Assembly: GCF_002245495.1 (NCBI RefSeq)
Contig: NZ_NQJF01000004.1
Coordinates: 1 to 64,000, forward strand
Source: Oceanimonas baumannii
GTDB taxonomy: Bacteria > Pseudomonadota > Gammaproteobacteria > Enterobacterales > Aeromonadaceae
Reading direction: 5' to 3'
DNA length: 64,000 nucleotides
Positions within the stretch are counted from its first letter, which is position 1. Every line of letters starts with the position of its first letter. The translations under genes and the position numbers were made by a program. Shown piece after piece: positions 1 to 10,303 of the stretch. The notes below the pieces were generated by a model that made no database searches, had not been told where the DNA came from, and saw nothing but the letters and a program-made list of their open reading frames with translations.

Positions 1-420
1 GTCATGGACGATCTTAGTATCCTGGGTGATCAGGAATATGAGTGGCCTGCGCTGAAAACACTGGGAATAGTAGGGACAATCCGCGAAGAGCGTGGCCAGC
101 CGGCGAAAGAGCTGGATATCACGGTGCGCTACTACATCAGCTCGGCGCAGCTGTCGCCTAAAGAAATGCTGGAAGCTACCCGCTCACATTGGTCAATCGA
201 GTCGCAACTACACTGGCGGCTGGACGTGGCCATGCGGGAAGATGACTGTCGCATTCGCCGTGAACAGGCGGGTGAAAACATGGCGGCAGTTCGCCATATC
301 GCGTTCAATGCCCTGAACAGTGATACCAGCTTCAAGGCTGGTATCAAACGTAAACAAAAACGGGCAAGTCGAAATACCGCTTACCTGTCGCAAGTCCTGT
401 CAGGGCTGGGGCTTTCGTAA
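1..420 (+). CDS. ISAs1-family transposase, C-terminal part
   Basis: The frame is open from the first base of the window to TAA at 418-420, so only the last 139 or so residues are seen. The segment VRYYISS, then RSHWSIESQLHW, then LDVAMREDDCRIR matches the C-terminal region of ISAs1/H-repeat (YdcC-like) transposases, where the catalytic glutamate lies in the WxIE motif (here WSIE). The protein would cut and join the IS ends. An internal ATG at position 4 is not the true start; the N-terminus lies upstream of the window. Confidence 0.85.
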   Translation, partial: VMDDLSILGDQEYEWPALKTLGIVGTIREERGQPAKELDITVRYYISSAQLSPKEMLEATRSHWSIESQLHWRLDVAMREDDCRIRREQAGENMAAVRHIAFNALNSDTSFKAGIKRKQKRASRNTAYLSQVLSGLGLS

Positions 421-430
421 TCTTGCCCTG
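1..430 (+). mobile_element. ISAs1-family insertion sequence, right end (partial)
   Basis: The window opens inside an insertion sequence. The transposase C-terminus ends at 420, and ten bases later comes CCCTG (426-430), the inverted complement of the CAGGG that begins many ISAs1-family terminal repeats, so I place the right end near 430. The left end and target duplication lie outside the window, so neither can be checked. The reading frame of the following gene runs open back to about 430, as expected if the element landed inside that gene. Confidence 0.6.
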
Positions 431-459
431 CGTCTACCTCTCTGATTCAGAAGAGAATT

Positions 460-930
460 ATGAGGGGATTCGCTAGGAACCGGCGTACCGGCATGGTCAC
501 CGTGTACCGCCATGGGCGCGTTTATTACTCTCATCCTTTTACCGAGTTTGACGCCTATCTCGCCCAGGGCCCCGATCATCAGGGTTTTCCGGTGCATGTG
601 CTGAATCTGGTGCACCGTTATCACAATTACAAAAAAGCCTGCGCCCTCGGCCAGCTGATGCTGCAGCACGGCAATCGTCAGCACTGCCTTGACCTCTGGT
701 CCATGCTGCAGCAGTTTATGGATGTGACCCGCCCCCTGCCCGACCTGTTAATGCTGGAAGCTTGCCGACCGCTGGACCCCACCACCAAAGCCTGGGATCA
801 GGCCCACGGCCGACCCGAACGTTTCTGGCGGGATATGACCGATGAACAATACCAAAAGGCCATCAAGCATCTGAACGAACCCAACCAGCCCATCTGGCGA
901 AAGAAAAAGAAATCACGAAATGCACGCTAA
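460..930 (+). CDS. Unrecognised protein, probably 5'-truncated by the IS
   Basis: The 156-residue frame begins with ATG at 460 but stays open upstream to the presumed IS end at about 430, with no clear ribosome binding site. This suggests the original N-terminus was removed by insertion. The sequence is rich in aromatic residues and histidine (YRHGRVYYSHPF, LVHRYHNYK), followed by RPLPDL, PLDPTT and FWRDMTDEQY, and ends in a lysine-rich tail. From memory it resembles the C-terminal half of DUF6708-type proteins, some of which neighbour type VI secretion genes. That assignment is weak, and no membrane segment or catalytic motif is evident. It may be a non-functional remnant. Confidence 0.5.
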   Translation: MRGFARNRRTGMVTVYRHGRVYYSHPFTEFDAYLAQGPDHQGFPVHVLNLVHRYHNYKKACALGQLMLQHGNRQHCLDLWSMLQQFMDVTRPLPDLLMLEACRPLDPTTKAWDQAHGRPERFWRDMTDEQYQKAIKHLNEPNQPIWRKKKKSRNAR

Positions 931-1066
931 ACGCTATAAAGGCAACGCCATTCCCCCGCTGCCCGCCGCTCCCAAAAGCCGCCATCGGTCCATGCAAACG
1001 CTGATGGGCTTTGGGGATTATGCCGGCATAAGCCCTTTACTCTGTGATACATGCTGCAAGAAATAA
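920..1066 (+). CDS. Possible 48-residue protein overlapping the preceding gene
   Basis: ATG at 920 lies inside the last codons of the preceding gene (11-base overlap) and opens a 48-residue frame ending at TAA 1064-1066, just before a terminator hairpin. The product is basic with a proline-rich stretch (IPPLPAAPKSRH) and ends CDTCCKK. The overlap and the terminator are what you would expect of a translationally coupled last gene. However, there is no independent ribosome site and no family I recognise, so it may be chance or a gene remnant. Confidence 0.3.
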   Translation: MHAKRYKGNAIPPLPAAPKSRHRSMQTLMGFGDYAGISPLLCDTCCKK

Positions 1067-1068
1067 TA

Positions 1069-1095
1069 TAAAAAGGCTGCCATGCAGCCTTTTTC
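1069..1095. terminator. Bidirectional rho-independent terminator
   Basis: AAAAAGGCTGC at 1070-1080 and GCAGCCTTTTT at 1084-1094 form an almost perfect hairpin with a three-base loop, with A-run and T-run on the two sides. It separates the rightward IS-linked genes from the leftward chemotaxis receptor gene and could stop both transcripts. Confidence 0.85.
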
Positions 1096-1100
1096 ATTGG

Positions 1101-2765
1101 TCAGCGCACCGGCACCAGCCCTCCCGAAACGGATAGTTCATCGCCGTTACCCGATTGTTCCAACCGGTAATGAGCAATCATTTGCTCCAGCACTCTGCAC
1201 TCTTCAACCAGTTGCAGACTGGCAGTGGCGGCAGCTTCTGCCTGAGATAAGGTTTCAGCGGAGGAGTCACGCACCCGGGTAATGTTGCGACTCACTTCAG
1301 CACACACGGCACTTTGCTCATCAGCTGAAGCAGAAACCTGGGCATTAAGTTCATTAATACGGGCCACCTGGTCAATAATGGCCTGCAATGATCCCATGGC
1401 ATCCTGAGTACGGGCCACGCTGTCGGTGGCCTGGCCTTCGGCTTTTTCGATGGCCTGTACGGCATCTTTGGCTTCGTTCTGCAACAGACGGATCATGCCG
1501 GTAATTTCTTCCGCCGACTGCTGAGTGCGCAGTGCCAGGGTACGGACTTCATCGGCCACCACCGCAAAACCACGGCCAGACTCCCCTGCCCTCGCCGCCT
1601 CAATAGCAGCATTAAGGGCCAGCAGGTTGGTTTGTTCGGCAATGCCCTTAATCATGTCGAGCACCTTGTCGACCTGATCACAACGCCCGTCCAGCTCTCT
1701 GATAACTTTATCTATCCGGCCAATTTCGCCGTTTAGCAGCTGTATGCCTTCCACGGCAACCCGGGCCTGATCATTGGCCGTCAGCGCAAAGGCATGGCTT
1801 TGTTCGGACGTTTCCGCAGTAAGCCGTGCGTTTTCCCGAACTTCCCGGGCCGAGGCTTCCATTTCATTAATGGCGGTAGCGATCAGGGCAGTTTCACTGT
1901 CTTGTGCCTTGGCAAAGCTATCCGTTTGCTGAGCCGTATGCTGAATATCGCCGGCAGCGGTATAAATACGTCCGGTTACCCGATGCACTTCGGTCAGGCT
2001 GTGCTGAAAACTGCCCAGCAGGCCATTGACTGCTTCGGTCAGCCCGCCCAGTTCATCTTTGCCCAGTGGAGCAAGACGAATGGACAAATCTCGTTCTGCC
2101 GCAACCCGCTGCACCCGCTGACTGATGTTGAGAATAGGCCGCTTGAGATAATGGTTTTGCACCAGCCAGAGCACAGCAAAGGCCACCAGGAACACGCCAA
2201 TCAGCACGGCTGCCAGGCGCAGATTATTGCTCTGGATCTGGCTGAAGGTATCGCTGAGATCATAACTGATGCGCACCGCGCCCATCACGGTGCCTTCTGG
2301 CACCTGATGGCACTGCAGGCAGGCGGTGCCACGATATTCCTGATAAGCCTTGAACGGTTTGATTAATGTCAGGTTGGGAATGTCATCTTCCAGATGCATT
2401 TCCAGCACGGTTTCACCCTGCTCAATGGCGCGACGATCCAGATCATCCTGAATGACCTGATCGGGTGCACCGGGGCCAAACAGTTTGGTCACGGCGGGAG
2501 CCCGGATCACCCGGGCCTGCTCAATCCCTTTCTCTGCCTGAATTTTGGATTGCACCAGCCCCCGCTGATGGATGGCTCCATTTACCATCAGCACATTAAG
2601 CTGATCCATATAAAGGTTGGCGGTGGTTTCTATTTTTTCTTCGGCCAGATGCAGGGCCAGAGTGCGCTGAAGCTGGGTAGAAATACCGTAACAGAGTGCG
2701 AAAACAAGCACAAAAATCACCAGCAACGGTAAAAAAATTTTCCAGTTAAGAGAAAGATTACGCAT
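1101..2765 (-). CDS. Methyl-accepting chemotaxis protein with a haem-c-type sensor domain
   Basis: A 554-residue receptor. TM1 lies at about 11-29, a periplasmic domain at 30-180, TM2 at about 182-203, then HAMP and a long cytoplasmic signalling domain. That domain contains the conserved hairpin tip ([19 protein letters not shown]) that contacts CheA/CheW. The periplasmic part carries CLQCH at 149-153, a CXXCH covalent haem-c attachment motif, in a setting like the DUF3365/Tll0287 sensor domain. The receptor therefore probably senses redox state, oxygen, NO or another haem ligand. It is transcribed alone from a divergent region that holds a perfect FNR-type box. Haem attachment is inferred from the motif only. 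The methyl-accepting role is secure. Confidence 0.92.
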   Translation of the reverse strand: MRNLSLNWKIFLPLLVIFVLVFALCYGISTQLQRTLALHLAEEKIETTANLYMDQLNVLMVNGAIHQRGLVQSKIQAEKGIEQARVIRAPAVTKLFGPGAPDQVIQDDLDRRAIEQGETVLEMHLEDDIPNLTLIKPFKAYQEYRGTACLQCHQVPEGTVMGAVRISYDLSDTFSQIQSNNLRLAAVLIGVFLVAFAVLWLVQNHYLKRPILNISQRVQRVAAERDLSIRLAPLGKDELGGLTEAVNGLLGSFQHSLTEVHRVTGRIYTAAGDIQHTAQQTDSFAKAQDSETALIATAINEMEASAREVRENARLTAETSEQSHAFALTANDQARVAVEGIQLLNGEIGRIDKVIRELDGRCDQVDKVLDMIKGIAEQTNLLALNAAIEAARAGESGRGFAVVADEVRTLALRTQQSAEEITGMIRLLQNEAKDAVQAIEKAEGQATDSVARTQDAMGSLQAIIDQVARINELNAQVSASADEQSAVCAEVSRNITRVRDSSAETLSQAEAAATASLQLVEECRVLEQMIAHYRLEQSGNGDELSVSGGLVPVR

Positions 2766-2847
2766 TCCTTATGGGCCTCTGAATGGGTCCGAAAGACAGT
2801 CATTTTAGAGTAAAGCGCGGGCATTGGAATGCCATTCTCTGCTGTCG

Positions 2848-2861
2848 TTGATCTGGATCAA
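2848..2861. promoter_or_regulatory. FNR/ANR-type binding site (perfect consensus)
   Basis: TTGATCTGGATCAA matches the FNR half-sites TTGAT-N4-ATCAA at all ten defined positions. It lies 83 bp upstream of the chemotaxis receptor start and 106 bp upstream of the YbaK-family start, in their shared divergent region. It could make either gene respond to oxygen. Its distance from the best visible -10 element does not match the usual class II spacing exactly, so the regulated gene is uncertain. Confidence 0.55.
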
Positions 2862-2882
2862 GTCTGCGGGCAGGCCGTGTCT

Positions 2883-2912
2883 TTGCTTGACCGGCCTGAT
2901 GAGCACTATACT
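2883..2912 (+). promoter_or_regulatory. Candidate promoter for the YbaK-family gene
   Basis: TATACT at 2907-2912 is a good -10 match, with a weak TTGCTT 18 bp upstream (2883-2888). Initiation would be near 2919, which puts the FNR-type box centred at about -64, close to class I activator positions. No experimental support. Confidence 0.3.
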
Positions 2913-2966
2913 TGAAAGGCTGTGATAGAAAGCAGGGGTTGTTGCGCCTGCTTTCGGGAGGTAATC

Positions 2967-3467
2967 ATGGGTATGTCACTCAAACTCAAGAAATTTCTGG
3001 ATAACAGCCATGTTGCTTACAACATGGTGCATCACCCTTATGCCGAAGGTGCCGCACAAAGCGCCATTGCCGGGCATGTGCCGCTGGCACAAATGGCCAA
3101 GGCCATTATGCTGGAAAATGTCGAGGGACGCTCAGTGATGGCCGTCATCCCCGCCGCCGACCGTATTGACATGCGCCGGCTGAGTTACCTGATGCACGAT
3201 GAGCTGCAACTGGCACCGGAACATCACCTTGGTATCTGGTTTGACGATTGCGATCCCGGAGCCATTCCTGCATTAGGTGATGCTTATTCGGTAGACACTC
3301 TGGTGGACGACGACTTGCTGGAGATGGCCGATATTTATCTGGAAAGTGGAGATAACCGGGACTTGGTCCATATCAGCGGTGAAGACTTTCGCCGGCTGGC
3401 AAGCCACTGGATGCATGGCCACTTTAGCCAGAAGCCGGATCCCTGGAGCCGGGTTGAACGGATGTGA
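2967..3467 (+). CDS. YbaK/EbsC-family aminoacyl-tRNA deacylase-like protein
   Basis: A 166-residue protein of the YbaK/ProX editing-domain family, which hydrolyses mischarged aminoacyl-tRNAs in trans. The pattern AKAIMLE, then a central strand-rich core with AVIPAADRIDMRRL, fits the fold; the substrate cannot be told. I chose ATG 2967, preceded by GGGAGG at an ideal distance, over the upstream in-frame start at 2922. The C-terminal 30 residues extend beyond the typical domain. It is a single gene followed by hairpin repeats and convergent with sucD. Confidence 0.8.
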   Translation: MGMSLKLKKFLDNSHVAYNMVHHPYAEGAAQSAIAGHVPLAQMAKAIMLENVEGRSVMAVIPAADRIDMRRLSYLMHDELQLAPEHHLGIWFDDCDPGAIPALGDAYSVDTLVDDDLLEMADIYLESGDNRDLVHISGEDFRRLASHWMHGHFSQKPDPWSRVERM

Positions 3468-3551
3468 CCGTTAACATAGTCATTCCGGCCCACGAGCCGG
3501 AATCCACTCTGTAGACAACTGGGTATTCCGACATTCTGTGCACCATGCAAT

Positions 3552-3576
3552 GGACCCCCGCCTTCGCGGGGGTGAC
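3552..3576. repeat. Dispersed hairpin repeat, isolated copy
   Basis: A 25-base element with GGA at the left, TGAC at the right and arms CCCCCGC / GCGGGGG around a short loop. It belongs to the same family as the copies near 3677, 17323, 26966, 36087, 56463 and 60564. Confidence 0.75.
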
Positions 3577-3585
3577 AATATCGAC

Positions 3586-3993
3586 CGTCATGCCCGTGCA
3601 GACGGGCATCCAGGGCAGTCGGCTCCGGAGTTTGCGGCCCTGGCGCCGGTTTGAAAGCCCCGTGGTGCCGGCGGGATGGACTCCCGTTTCCACGGGAGTG
3701 ACGAGGAAAATACGGGGTGACAGCATCGGCCGTCATGCCCGTGCAGACGGGCATCCAAAGCAGTCGGCTCCGGAGTTTGCGGCCCTGGCATAGGTTTGAA
3801 AGCCCCGTGGTGCCGGCGGGATGGACTCCCGTTTTCGCGGGAGTGACGAGGAAAATACGGGGGTGACAGCATCGGCCGTCATGCCCGTGCAGACGGGCAT
3901 CCAAAGCAGTCGGCTCCGGAGTTTGCGGCCCTGGCATAGGTTTGAAAGCCCCGTGGTGCCGGCGGGATGAACTCCCGTTTCCACGGGGTGACG
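3586..3993. repeat. Tandem array of a 145-bp hairpin-containing repeat (about 2.8 copies)
   Basis: The phrase CGTCATGCCCGTGCAGACGG starts at 3586, 3731 and 3877, giving periods of 145 and 146 bp. Each unit continues with an about 60-bp linker (CAGTCGGCTCCGGAGTTTGC and following) and a second hairpin of the form ACTCCCGTTT...CGGGAGTGAC. The third unit is cut short near 3993. Copies differ by a few substitutions only. Frames of 80-236 codons across this stretch are repeat artefacts, not genes. The array fills the gap between the convergent YbaK-family and sucD genes. Confidence 0.9.
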
Positions 3994-4044
3994 TACCTTC
4001 GCAGAGGTGACGTAATGGTAAACAGGAGTCACGGTCACAATACA

Positions 4045-4076
4045 TTAAAAAAGGAGCCTGTAATGGCTCCTTTTTA
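4045..4076. terminator. Terminator of the sdh-suc operon
   Basis: AAAAAAGGAGCC at 4047-4058 pairs with GGCTCCTTTTT at 4065-4075 across a six-base loop. Read leftward it ends in a T-run just after sucD. The A/T symmetry also allows it to work rightward. Confidence 0.85.
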
Positions 4077-4097
4077 CTTCCAGCTTCAAGCTTTCTT

Positions 4098-4970
4098 TTA
4101 CCAGCCGGTCACTTCACGCAGGGCGGAGCCGATATCGGCCAGCGAACGGACGGTTTTTACACCGGCGTCCTGCAGGGCGGCGAATTTTTCGTCCGCAGTC
4201 CCCTTGCCACCGGAGATGATGGCACCGGCATGGCCCATGCGCTTGCCCGGAGGAGCAGTCACACCAGCGATGTAGGATACCACCGGTTTGGTGACGTTTT
4301 CCTTGATGAAAGCAGCCGCTTCTTCTTCAGCGGTACCACCGATTTCACCGATCATCACGATGGCTTCGGTTTCCGGATCTTCCTGGAACAGCTTCAGAAT
4401 ATCGATGAAGTTGGAGCCGGGGATGGGGTCACCACCAATGCCCACACAGCTGGACTGGCCAAAACCTTCGTCGGTAGTTTGCTTAACCGCTTCGTAGGTC
4501 AGGGTGCCGGAGCGGGACACGATGCCCACCTTGCCCTTCTTGTGAATGTGACCGGGCATGATGCCGATCTTGCACTCGTCGGGAGTGATCACACCCGGGC
4601 AGTTGGGGCCGATCATGCGTACGCCGGTTTCGTCCAGCTTCACTTTTACGTCCAGCATGTCGAGGGTAGGAATGCCTTCGGTAATGGTGACGATCAGCTC
4701 AATACCGGCGTCGATGGCTTCCAGAATGGCGTCTTTACAGAACGGAGCCGGTACGTAAATTACGGTAGCGGTGGCACCAGTGGCTTCCACGGCTTCACGC
4801 ACGGTGTTGAACACCGGCAGGCCAAGGTGAGTGGTACCACCTTTACCCGGAGACACGCCGCCGACCATTTGTGTTCCATATTCAATGGCTTGCTCGGAGT
4901 GGAAAGTCCCCTGGCCGCCAGTGAAACCCTGGCAGATAACCTTGGTGTCTTTGTTGATCAGAATGCTCAT
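4098..4970 (-). CDS. sucD: Succinyl-CoA synthetase alpha subunit
   Basis: A 290-residue protein, the usual length. It binds CoA through its N-terminal Rossmann domain ([11 protein letters not shown]) and carries the phosphohistidine in [14 protein letters not shown]. With SucC it converts succinyl-CoA to succinate with substrate-level phosphorylation in the TCA cycle. It starts four bases after the sucC stop, so the two subunits are translationally linked, and it is the last gene of the sdh-suc block before the terminator. Confidence 0.98.
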   Translation of the reverse strand: MSILINKDTKVICQGFTGGQGTFHSEQAIEYGTQMVGGVSPGKGGTTHLGLPVFNTVREAVEATGATATVIYVPAPFCKDAILEAIDAGIELIVTITEGIPTLDMLDVKVKLDETGVRMIGPNCPGVITPDECKIGIMPGHIHKKGKVGIVSRSGTLTYEAVKQTTDEGFGQSSCVGIGGDPIPGSNFIDILKLFQEDPETEAIVMIGEIGGTAEEEAAAFIKENVTKPVVSYIAGVTAPPGKRMGHAGAIISGGKGTADEKFAALQDAGVKTVRSLADIGSALREVTGW

Positions 4971-4974
4971 GCTG

Positions 4975-6141
4975 TTATTTCCCCTTGGCGGCGTTAACGA
5001 CCTGAACGGCAGCGTCGGTCAGGCTGGTGGCGGCAATAATGTTAAGGCCGGATTCATCCAGCTTGGCAGTGCCGGCTTCGGCATTGTTGCCTTCCAGACG
5101 CACCACCACAGGCACTTTTACGCCCACTTCCTTCACCGCACCGATAATGCCTTCGGCAATCATGTCACAGCGGACGATACCGCCGAAAATGTTTACCAGC
5201 ACCGCTTTTACATTGCTGTCGGAGAGAATAATCTTGAATGCTTCAGTTACCCGCTCTTTGGTCGCACCACCACCCACATCGAGGAAGTTGGCAGGAGAGC
5301 CGCCGTGCAGGTTAACGATGTCCATGGTACCCATGGCCAGGCCAGCGCCGTTCACCATGCAGCCGATGTTGCCGTCCAGCGCCACATAGTTCAGCTCCCA
5401 CTTGGCAGCGTGCGCTTCACGGGCGTCGTCCTGGGTCGGATCGTGCATGTCACGCAGCTTGGGCTGACGATACATGGCGTTGGAGTCGATGTTGATCTTG
5501 CCGTCCAGGCAATGCAGGTTGCCTGCCGCGGTGATCACCAGCGGGTTGATTTCAAGCAGGGCGAAATCATAGTCCAGGAACATTTGTCCCAGACCGAGGA
5601 AAATTTTGGTGAACTGTTTGATCTGGTCGCCTTTCAGGCCCAGTTTGAATGCCAGTTCACGTCCCTGATAAGCCTGAGGGCCTACCAGCGGATCGATCGC
5701 AGCTTTGTGGATAAGTTCAGGGGTCTCTTCAGCCACCTTCTCAATTTCCACACCGCCTTCGGTTGATGCCATGAACACTACACGACGGGTTGCACGGTCT
5801 ACTACCGCACCCAGGTAAAGTTCCTTGTCAATGTCAGTGCACGACTCCACCAGAATTTTTGCCACCGGCTGACCTTTAGCATCAGTCTGGTAAGTCACCA
5901 GATTTTTGCCCAGCCAGTTTTCGGCGAATTCGCGGATTTCTTCCTTGTTCTTGGCCAGCTTAACACCACCAGCCTTACCACGGCCACCTGCGTGGACCTG
6001 ACACTTTACTACCCACATGTCACCGCCAATCTTACTGGCCGCTTCTACCGCTTCCTGCGGGTTGTCACATGCGTAGCCTTCAGACACGGGCAGACCGTAT
6101 TCGGCGAACAGCTGTTTTGCCTGATATTCATGCAAATTCAT
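4975..6141 (-). CDS. sucC: Succinyl-CoA synthetase beta subunit
   Basis: A 388-residue ATP-grasp subunit beginning [16 protein letters not shown], the standard N-terminus. The nucleotide-binding part contains [16 protein letters not shown] and the C-terminal part [13 protein letters not shown], which contacts the active-site histidine of SucD. It holds the nucleotide for the succinyl-CoA synthetase reaction. It lies 70 bp downstream of sucB; that gap holds a GC-rich hairpin. Confidence 0.98.
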   Translation of the reverse strand: MNLHEYQAKQLFAEYGLPVSEGYACDNPQEAVEAASKIGGDMWVVKCQVHAGGRGKAGGVKLAKNKEEIREFAENWLGKNLVTYQTDAKGQPVAKILVESCTDIDKELYLGAVVDRATRRVVFMASTEGGVEIEKVAEETPELIHKAAIDPLVGPQAYQGRELAFKLGLKGDQIKQFTKIFLGLGQMFLDYDFALLEINPLVITAAGNLHCLDGKINIDSNAMYRQPKLRDMHDPTQDDAREAHAAKWELNYVALDGNIGCMVNGAGLAMGTMDIVNLHGGSPANFLDVGGGATKERVTEAFKIILSDSNVKAVLVNIFGGIVRCDMIAEGIIGAVKEVGVKVPVVVRLEGNNAEAGTAKLDESGLNIIAATSLTDAAVQVVNAAKGK

Positions 6142-6175
6142 GTTGTGTTTCCGTTGTTGTAGGGTTCAGGGCATG

Positions 6176-6195
6176 GGGCGGGATCAAGCCCGCCC
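6176..6195. other. GC-rich hairpin in the sucB-sucC gap
   Basis: GGGCGGG at 6176-6182 and CCCGCCC at 6189-6195 form a seven-pair stem with a six-base loop. There is no T-run, so it is more likely an mRNA-stability or partial-attenuation structure than a full terminator. Confidence 0.45.
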
Positions 6196-6211
6196 TCTTG
6201 TTATCGTTGGC

Positions 6212-7414
6212 TTATACGTCCAACAGCAGACGAGTCGGATCTTCCAGCAGTTCCTTGATGGATACCAGGAAGCCAACCGACTCACGGCCATCGATCAGAC
6301 GATGGTCGTAAGACAGGGCCAGGTACATCATCGGCAGAATTTCCACTTTGCCATCTACCGCCATGGGGCGATCCTGGATTTTGTGCATACCCAGAATAGC
6401 GCTCTGCGGCGGGTTGATGATGGGAGTAGACATCAGGGAGCCGAACACGCCACCGTTGGTAATGGTGAAGTTACCGCCGGTCATGTCGTCCACGGTCAGC
6501 TTGCCGTCACGACCCTTGATGGCCAGCTCTTTGATGCTCTTCTCAATGTCGGCCAGGCTCAGGCGATCGCAGTCGCGCAGAACCGGGGTCACCAGGCCAC
6601 GGGGGGTGGACACGGCGATACTGACATCAAAGTAGTTGTGGTAAACGATATCGTCGCCGTCGATGGAGGCGTTCACTTCCGGGAAGCGCTTGAGTGACTC
6701 AACCACCGCCTTCACGTAGAAGGACATGAAGCCCAGACGAATACCATGACGCTTCTCGAAGATGTCCTGGTACTGCTTGCGCAGTTCCATGATCGGCTTC
6801 ATGTTGACCTCGTTAAAGGTGGTCAGCATGGCGGTGGTGTTCTTGGCTTCCAGCAGACGCTCGGCAACCCGCTTGCGCAGACGGGTCATCGGCACCCGCT
6901 TTTGCTCACGTGCGCCCGGCGCAACCAGCGGCAGTTCGGCCTTGGCGGCAGCAGGTGCCGGAGCAGGCTTGTTGCCACCCTTGATGAAGGCTTCCACGTC
7001 TTCTTTGGTGATACGGCCGCCCTTGCCGGAGCCGGATACCTTGCTCACGTCAACGTTGTGCTCGGCTACCAGACGGCGAACCGCCGGGCTCAGATCGTCG
7101 CTGTCAGCAGCAACAGATTCGGCCTTGGCTTCACCGTTGGTGGCAGGCTTGTCCTTGGTTTCTTCACCGGCCTTGGCACCCTGCTTAAGCTTGCCAATCA
7201 CCTGCTGGCCCAGCACGGTAGCGCCGGCATCTTCCATAATGGCTTCCAGAACACCAGCTTCAGGAGCCGGTACTTCCAGGACAACCTTGTCGGTTTCAAT
7301 GTCGACGATCACTTCGTCGCGCTCTACGCTGTCGCCGGGTTGCTTATGCCAGGTAGCAATGGTGGCGTCTGCAACGGATTCGGGGAGGTCGGGAACCTTG
7401 ATTTCGATGCTCAT
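6212..7414 (-). CDS. sucB: Dihydrolipoyl succinyltransferase (E2 of 2-oxoglutarate dehydrogenase)
   Basis: A 400-residue E2 subunit with three parts: an N-terminal lipoyl domain with the lipoylated lysine in [11 protein letters not shown] (about residue 43), a peripheral subunit-binding domain ([14 protein letters not shown]...GRITKEDV, about 110-150), and a C-terminal acyltransferase domain with the [10 protein letters not shown] catalytic motif. It passes succinyl groups to CoA. I chose ATG at 7414, preceded by AAGGA at a proper distance, over a TTG one codon upstream. It follows sucA by 19 bp. Confidence 0.97.
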   Translation of the reverse strand: MSIEIKVPDLPESVADATIATWHKQPGDSVERDEVIVDIETDKVVLEVPAPEAGVLEAIMEDAGATVLGQQVIGKLKQGAKAGEETKDKPATNGEAKAESVAADSDDLSPAVRRLVAEHNVDVSKVSGSGKGGRITKEDVEAFIKGGNKPAPAPAAAKAELPLVAPGAREQKRVPMTRLRKRVAERLLEAKNTTAMLTTFNEVNMKPIMELRKQYQDIFEKRHGIRLGFMSFYVKAVVESLKRFPEVNASIDGDDIVYHNYFDVSIAVSTPRGLVTPVLRDCDRLSLADIEKSIKELAIKGRDGKLTVDDMTGGNFTITNGGVFGSLMSTPIINPPQSAILGMHKIQDRPMAVDGKVEILPMMYLALSYDHRLIDGRESVGFLVSIKELLEDPTRLLLDV

Positions 7415-7433
7415 CAATAAGTCCTTAAATACA

Positions 7434-10247
7434 TTATGCCTGGATCGGCGTCAGTGCTTCTGCTACCAACGCTTTTTGTTGTTGTAAGTGAACCGAGGTG
7501 TAACCCACCGCCGGAGAAGCCGAAGCCTCGCGACCGGCATAGCTCAGTTTCGCGCCTTCCGGAATTGCAGTCCGGAAATGATGCTGGCTGCAGTACCAGG
7601 CGCCCTGGTTTTGCGGCTCTTCCTGACACCAGACGAAATCAGTGACGTGCTGATAATCGGCCAGAATCGCGGCCACTTCTTCCTGCGGGAAGGGATACAG
7701 CTGCTCGATTCGAATGATGGCCACATCGGTTTGTTCGTTCTTGCGACGCGCTTCGAGCAAATCGTAATACACCTTGCCGGAACAAAGAATCACACGCTTG
7801 ACGCCTTTGGGATCCAGATCATCAATTTCTCCGATGGCGTTCTGGAATGTGCCGTTGGCCAGGGTTTCCAGCTCGGAAACGGCCAGCGGATGGCGCAGCA
7901 GCGACTTGGGTGTCATCACCACCAGCGGACGACGCATGGGGCGCAGCACCTGACGACGCAGCATGTGGAATACCTGAGCCGGGGTGGTAGGCACACAGAC
8001 CTGCATGTTGTGCTCGGCACACAGCTGCAGATAACGCTCCAGACGGGCACTGGAGTGCTCTGGCCCTTGTCCTTCATAGCCATGGGGCAGCAGCAGGGTC
8101 AGGCCACACATACGGCCCCATTTCTGCTCACCGGAGCTGAGGAACTGGTCGATCACCACCTGGGCACCGTTGGCGAAGTCACCAAACTGGGCTTCCCACA
8201 CGGTCAGACCCACCGGCTCGGCAGTGGCGTAGCCGTATTCAAAGGCCATGACCGCTTCTTCACTCAGTACCGAGTCGTATACCTGGAACTGGCCCTGGTC
8301 TTCGGACAGGTAGCACAGCGGGGTATAGATGCTGGCATCATTCTGGTTGTGCAGTACCGCATGGCGGTGGAAGAAGGTACCCCGGCCGGAGTCCTGACCG
8401 GTGAGACGCACTTCATAACCGTTGTCACACAGGGTGGCGTAGGCCAAGGTCTCGGCGAAGCCCCAATCCAGCAGTTTTTCGCCCTGGGCCATCAATTTAC
8501 GGTCATTGTAAATCTTGGCCACCTGGCGCTGCAGGGTATGGGTTTCCGGATAACGGGTCAGGCGGTCACCCAGTTCCTTGAGTTGTTCAAGGTCATAGGT
8601 AGAGTCCCAAGCCATGTCCCATTCGTGGCCCAGGTAGGGAGACCAGTCTACAGAATGCTTCTGCATCGGCCGCCATTCCTTCACCACACACTCACCGTGG
8701 TCCAGGGCATCCCGGTATTCGTTGATCTGAGTGGTGACCTGCTCGGCAGAGACGGTACCCGTTTCAATCAGACGATCAGCATAGATTTTACGCGGCGTAG
8801 GGTGCTTTTTAATCTTCTGGTACATCAGCGGCTGGGTCGCACTCGGCTCATCGGCCTCGTTGTGACCGTGACGGCGGTAACACACCAGATCGATGACCAC
8901 ATCGCGACCGAACTCGTTACGGAAGTCCAGTGCCAGCTGAGTCACCTGTACCACGGCTTCCGGATCGTCGGCATTAACGTGGAAGATCGGCGCCTGCACC
9001 ATCTTGGCGATATCGGTACAGTACTCGGTAGAGCGGGTATCGCGCGGGTCGGAGGTGGTAAAGCCCACCTGGTTGTTGATCACGATACGCACGGTGCCGC
9101 CCACCCCGTAGCCCCGGGTCAGCGACATATTAAAGGTTTCCGCCACCACGCCCTGGCCGGCAAAGGCCGAGTCGCCGTGAATGGTCACCGGCAGTACCTG
9201 ACGACCATCGGGGTTGTCGAGACGATCCATACGGGCACGTACCGAACCGATAACCACCGGGTTAACGATTTCCAGGTGCGACGGGTTAAACGCCAGCGCC
9301 AGGTGTACGGGACCGCCCGGGGTGTCGAAATCGGAGCTGAAGCCCATGTGGTATTTCACGTCACCGGAGCTCTGGGTGTCGTATTTGCCGGCAAAAGCAT
9401 CAAACAGGTCTTGAGGACGCTTGCCCAGCACGTTGACCAGCATGTTCAGACGACCGCGGTGAGCCATACCGATCACCACTTCACGACCACCTTTCTCACC
9501 AAAACGGCGGATCAGCTCTTTGGTCATGGGGATCAGGGCATCACCCCCTTCGAGGGAGAAGCGCTTGGCGCCCGGGAACTTGGCGCCCAGATATTTTTCC
9601 AGTCCTTCGGCAGCGGTCAGGCTGTCGAGGAAGCGCGCCTTGTCTTCATCGGTGTATTGGGGAGCACCCACCACCGGCTCGAGGCGACTCTGGATCCAGC
9701 GTTTTTCACGGGTGCTGGTAATGTGCATATACTCTGCGCCGACGGAGCCGCAGTAGGTTTTTTTCAGCGCCGCCACCAGATCTTTCAGTTTCATGGTCTC
9801 GCTGCCGATGGCATAAGAGCCCACGTTGAAGGTAGCGTCCAGATCGGCACCGGTCAGGTTATGAAAGGCCGGATCAAGCTCAGCAACCGGCTCGCGGTTC
9901 CACAGGTTCAGCGGGTCCAGGTTGGCATTCTGATGGCCACGAAAACGATAGGCGTTGATCAGCTGCAGAACCTTGACCTGCTTGGCGTCAGTGTGGGGAT
10001 CACTGACTGGGGTGGCATAACGGGAGGTGTCTTTGGCAAGGCGGCGGAAGTAATCTCTCACTTGAGAATGGGGCTGATCCTGAACCGGCTCTTCACTGGA
10101 TGGCAAACCGTCAAATACGGTACGCCATTCTTCGGGAACAGAGTCGGGATCAGCCAGATAGGCTTCGTACAGATCTTCTACATAGGTCGCATTGGCACCG
10201 GCCAGGTGAGAAGAATCCAGCCAGGCTTGCATTACGCCATTGTGCAT
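7434..10247 (-). CDS. sucA: 2-oxoglutarate dehydrogenase E1 component
   Basis: A 937-residue thiamine-diphosphate enzyme that decarboxylates 2-oxoglutarate and succinylates the lipoyl arm of SucB. The start [20 protein letters not shown] aligns with the N-terminal SucB-binding helix of E. coli SucA, and AAGGGA lies just upstream. Diagnostic segments include [11 protein letters not shown], the ThDP-binding GDSAFAGQG, and [16 protein letters not shown]. It lies 94 bp downstream of sdhB, in the common enterobacterial-type order. Confidence 0.98.
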   Translation of the reverse strand: MHNGVMQAWLDSSHLAGANATYVEDLYEAYLADPDSVPEEWRTVFDGLPSSEEPVQDQPHSQVRDYFRRLAKDTSRYATPVSDPHTDAKQVKVLQLINAYRFRGHQNANLDPLNLWNREPVAELDPAFHNLTGADLDATFNVGSYAIGSETMKLKDLVAALKKTYCGSVGAEYMHITSTREKRWIQSRLEPVVGAPQYTDEDKARFLDSLTAAEGLEKYLGAKFPGAKRFSLEGGDALIPMTKELIRRFGEKGGREVVIGMAHRGRLNMLVNVLGKRPQDLFDAFAGKYDTQSSGDVKYHMGFSSDFDTPGGPVHLALAFNPSHLEIVNPVVIGSVRARMDRLDNPDGRQVLPVTIHGDSAFAGQGVVAETFNMSLTRGYGVGGTVRIVINNQVGFTTSDPRDTRSTEYCTDIAKMVQAPIFHVNADDPEAVVQVTQLALDFRNEFGRDVVIDLVCYRRHGHNEADEPSATQPLMYQKIKKHPTPRKIYADRLIETGTVSAEQVTTQINEYRDALDHGECVVKEWRPMQKHSVDWSPYLGHEWDMAWDSTYDLEQLKELGDRLTRYPETHTLQRQVAKIYNDRKLMAQGEKLLDWGFAETLAYATLCDNGYEVRLTGQDSGRGTFFHRHAVLHNQNDASIYTPLCYLSEDQGQFQVYDSVLSEEAVMAFEYGYATAEPVGLTVWEAQFGDFANGAQVVIDQFLSSGEQKWGRMCGLTLLLPHGYEGQGPEHSSARLERYLQLCAEHNMQVCVPTTPAQVFHMLRRQVLRPMRRPLVVMTPKSLLRHPLAVSELETLANGTFQNAIGEIDDLDPKGVKRVILCSGKVYYDLLEARRKNEQTDVAIIRIEQLYPFPQEEVAAILADYQHVTDFVWCQEEPQNQGAWYCSQHHFRTAIPEGAKLSYAGREASASPAVGYTSVHLQQQKALVAEALTPIQA

Positions 10248-10303
10248 CTTTATCCCTTTGTCACTTCTCGACAGGGCTACTGTCGTTCTGGTCGTCGAGT
10301 CAA

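Noticed and set aside
3480-4016. CRISPR-like appearance of the regular repeats
   Set aside because: Units are 145 bp with near-identical linkers, not short repeats with unique spacers, and no cas genes are present.
3335-4045. Long minus-strand frame (236 codons) and several shorter ones across 3424-4038
   Set aside because: They read through tandem hairpin repeats; periodic coding-like frames come from the 145-bp unit, whose near-multiples keep frames open.
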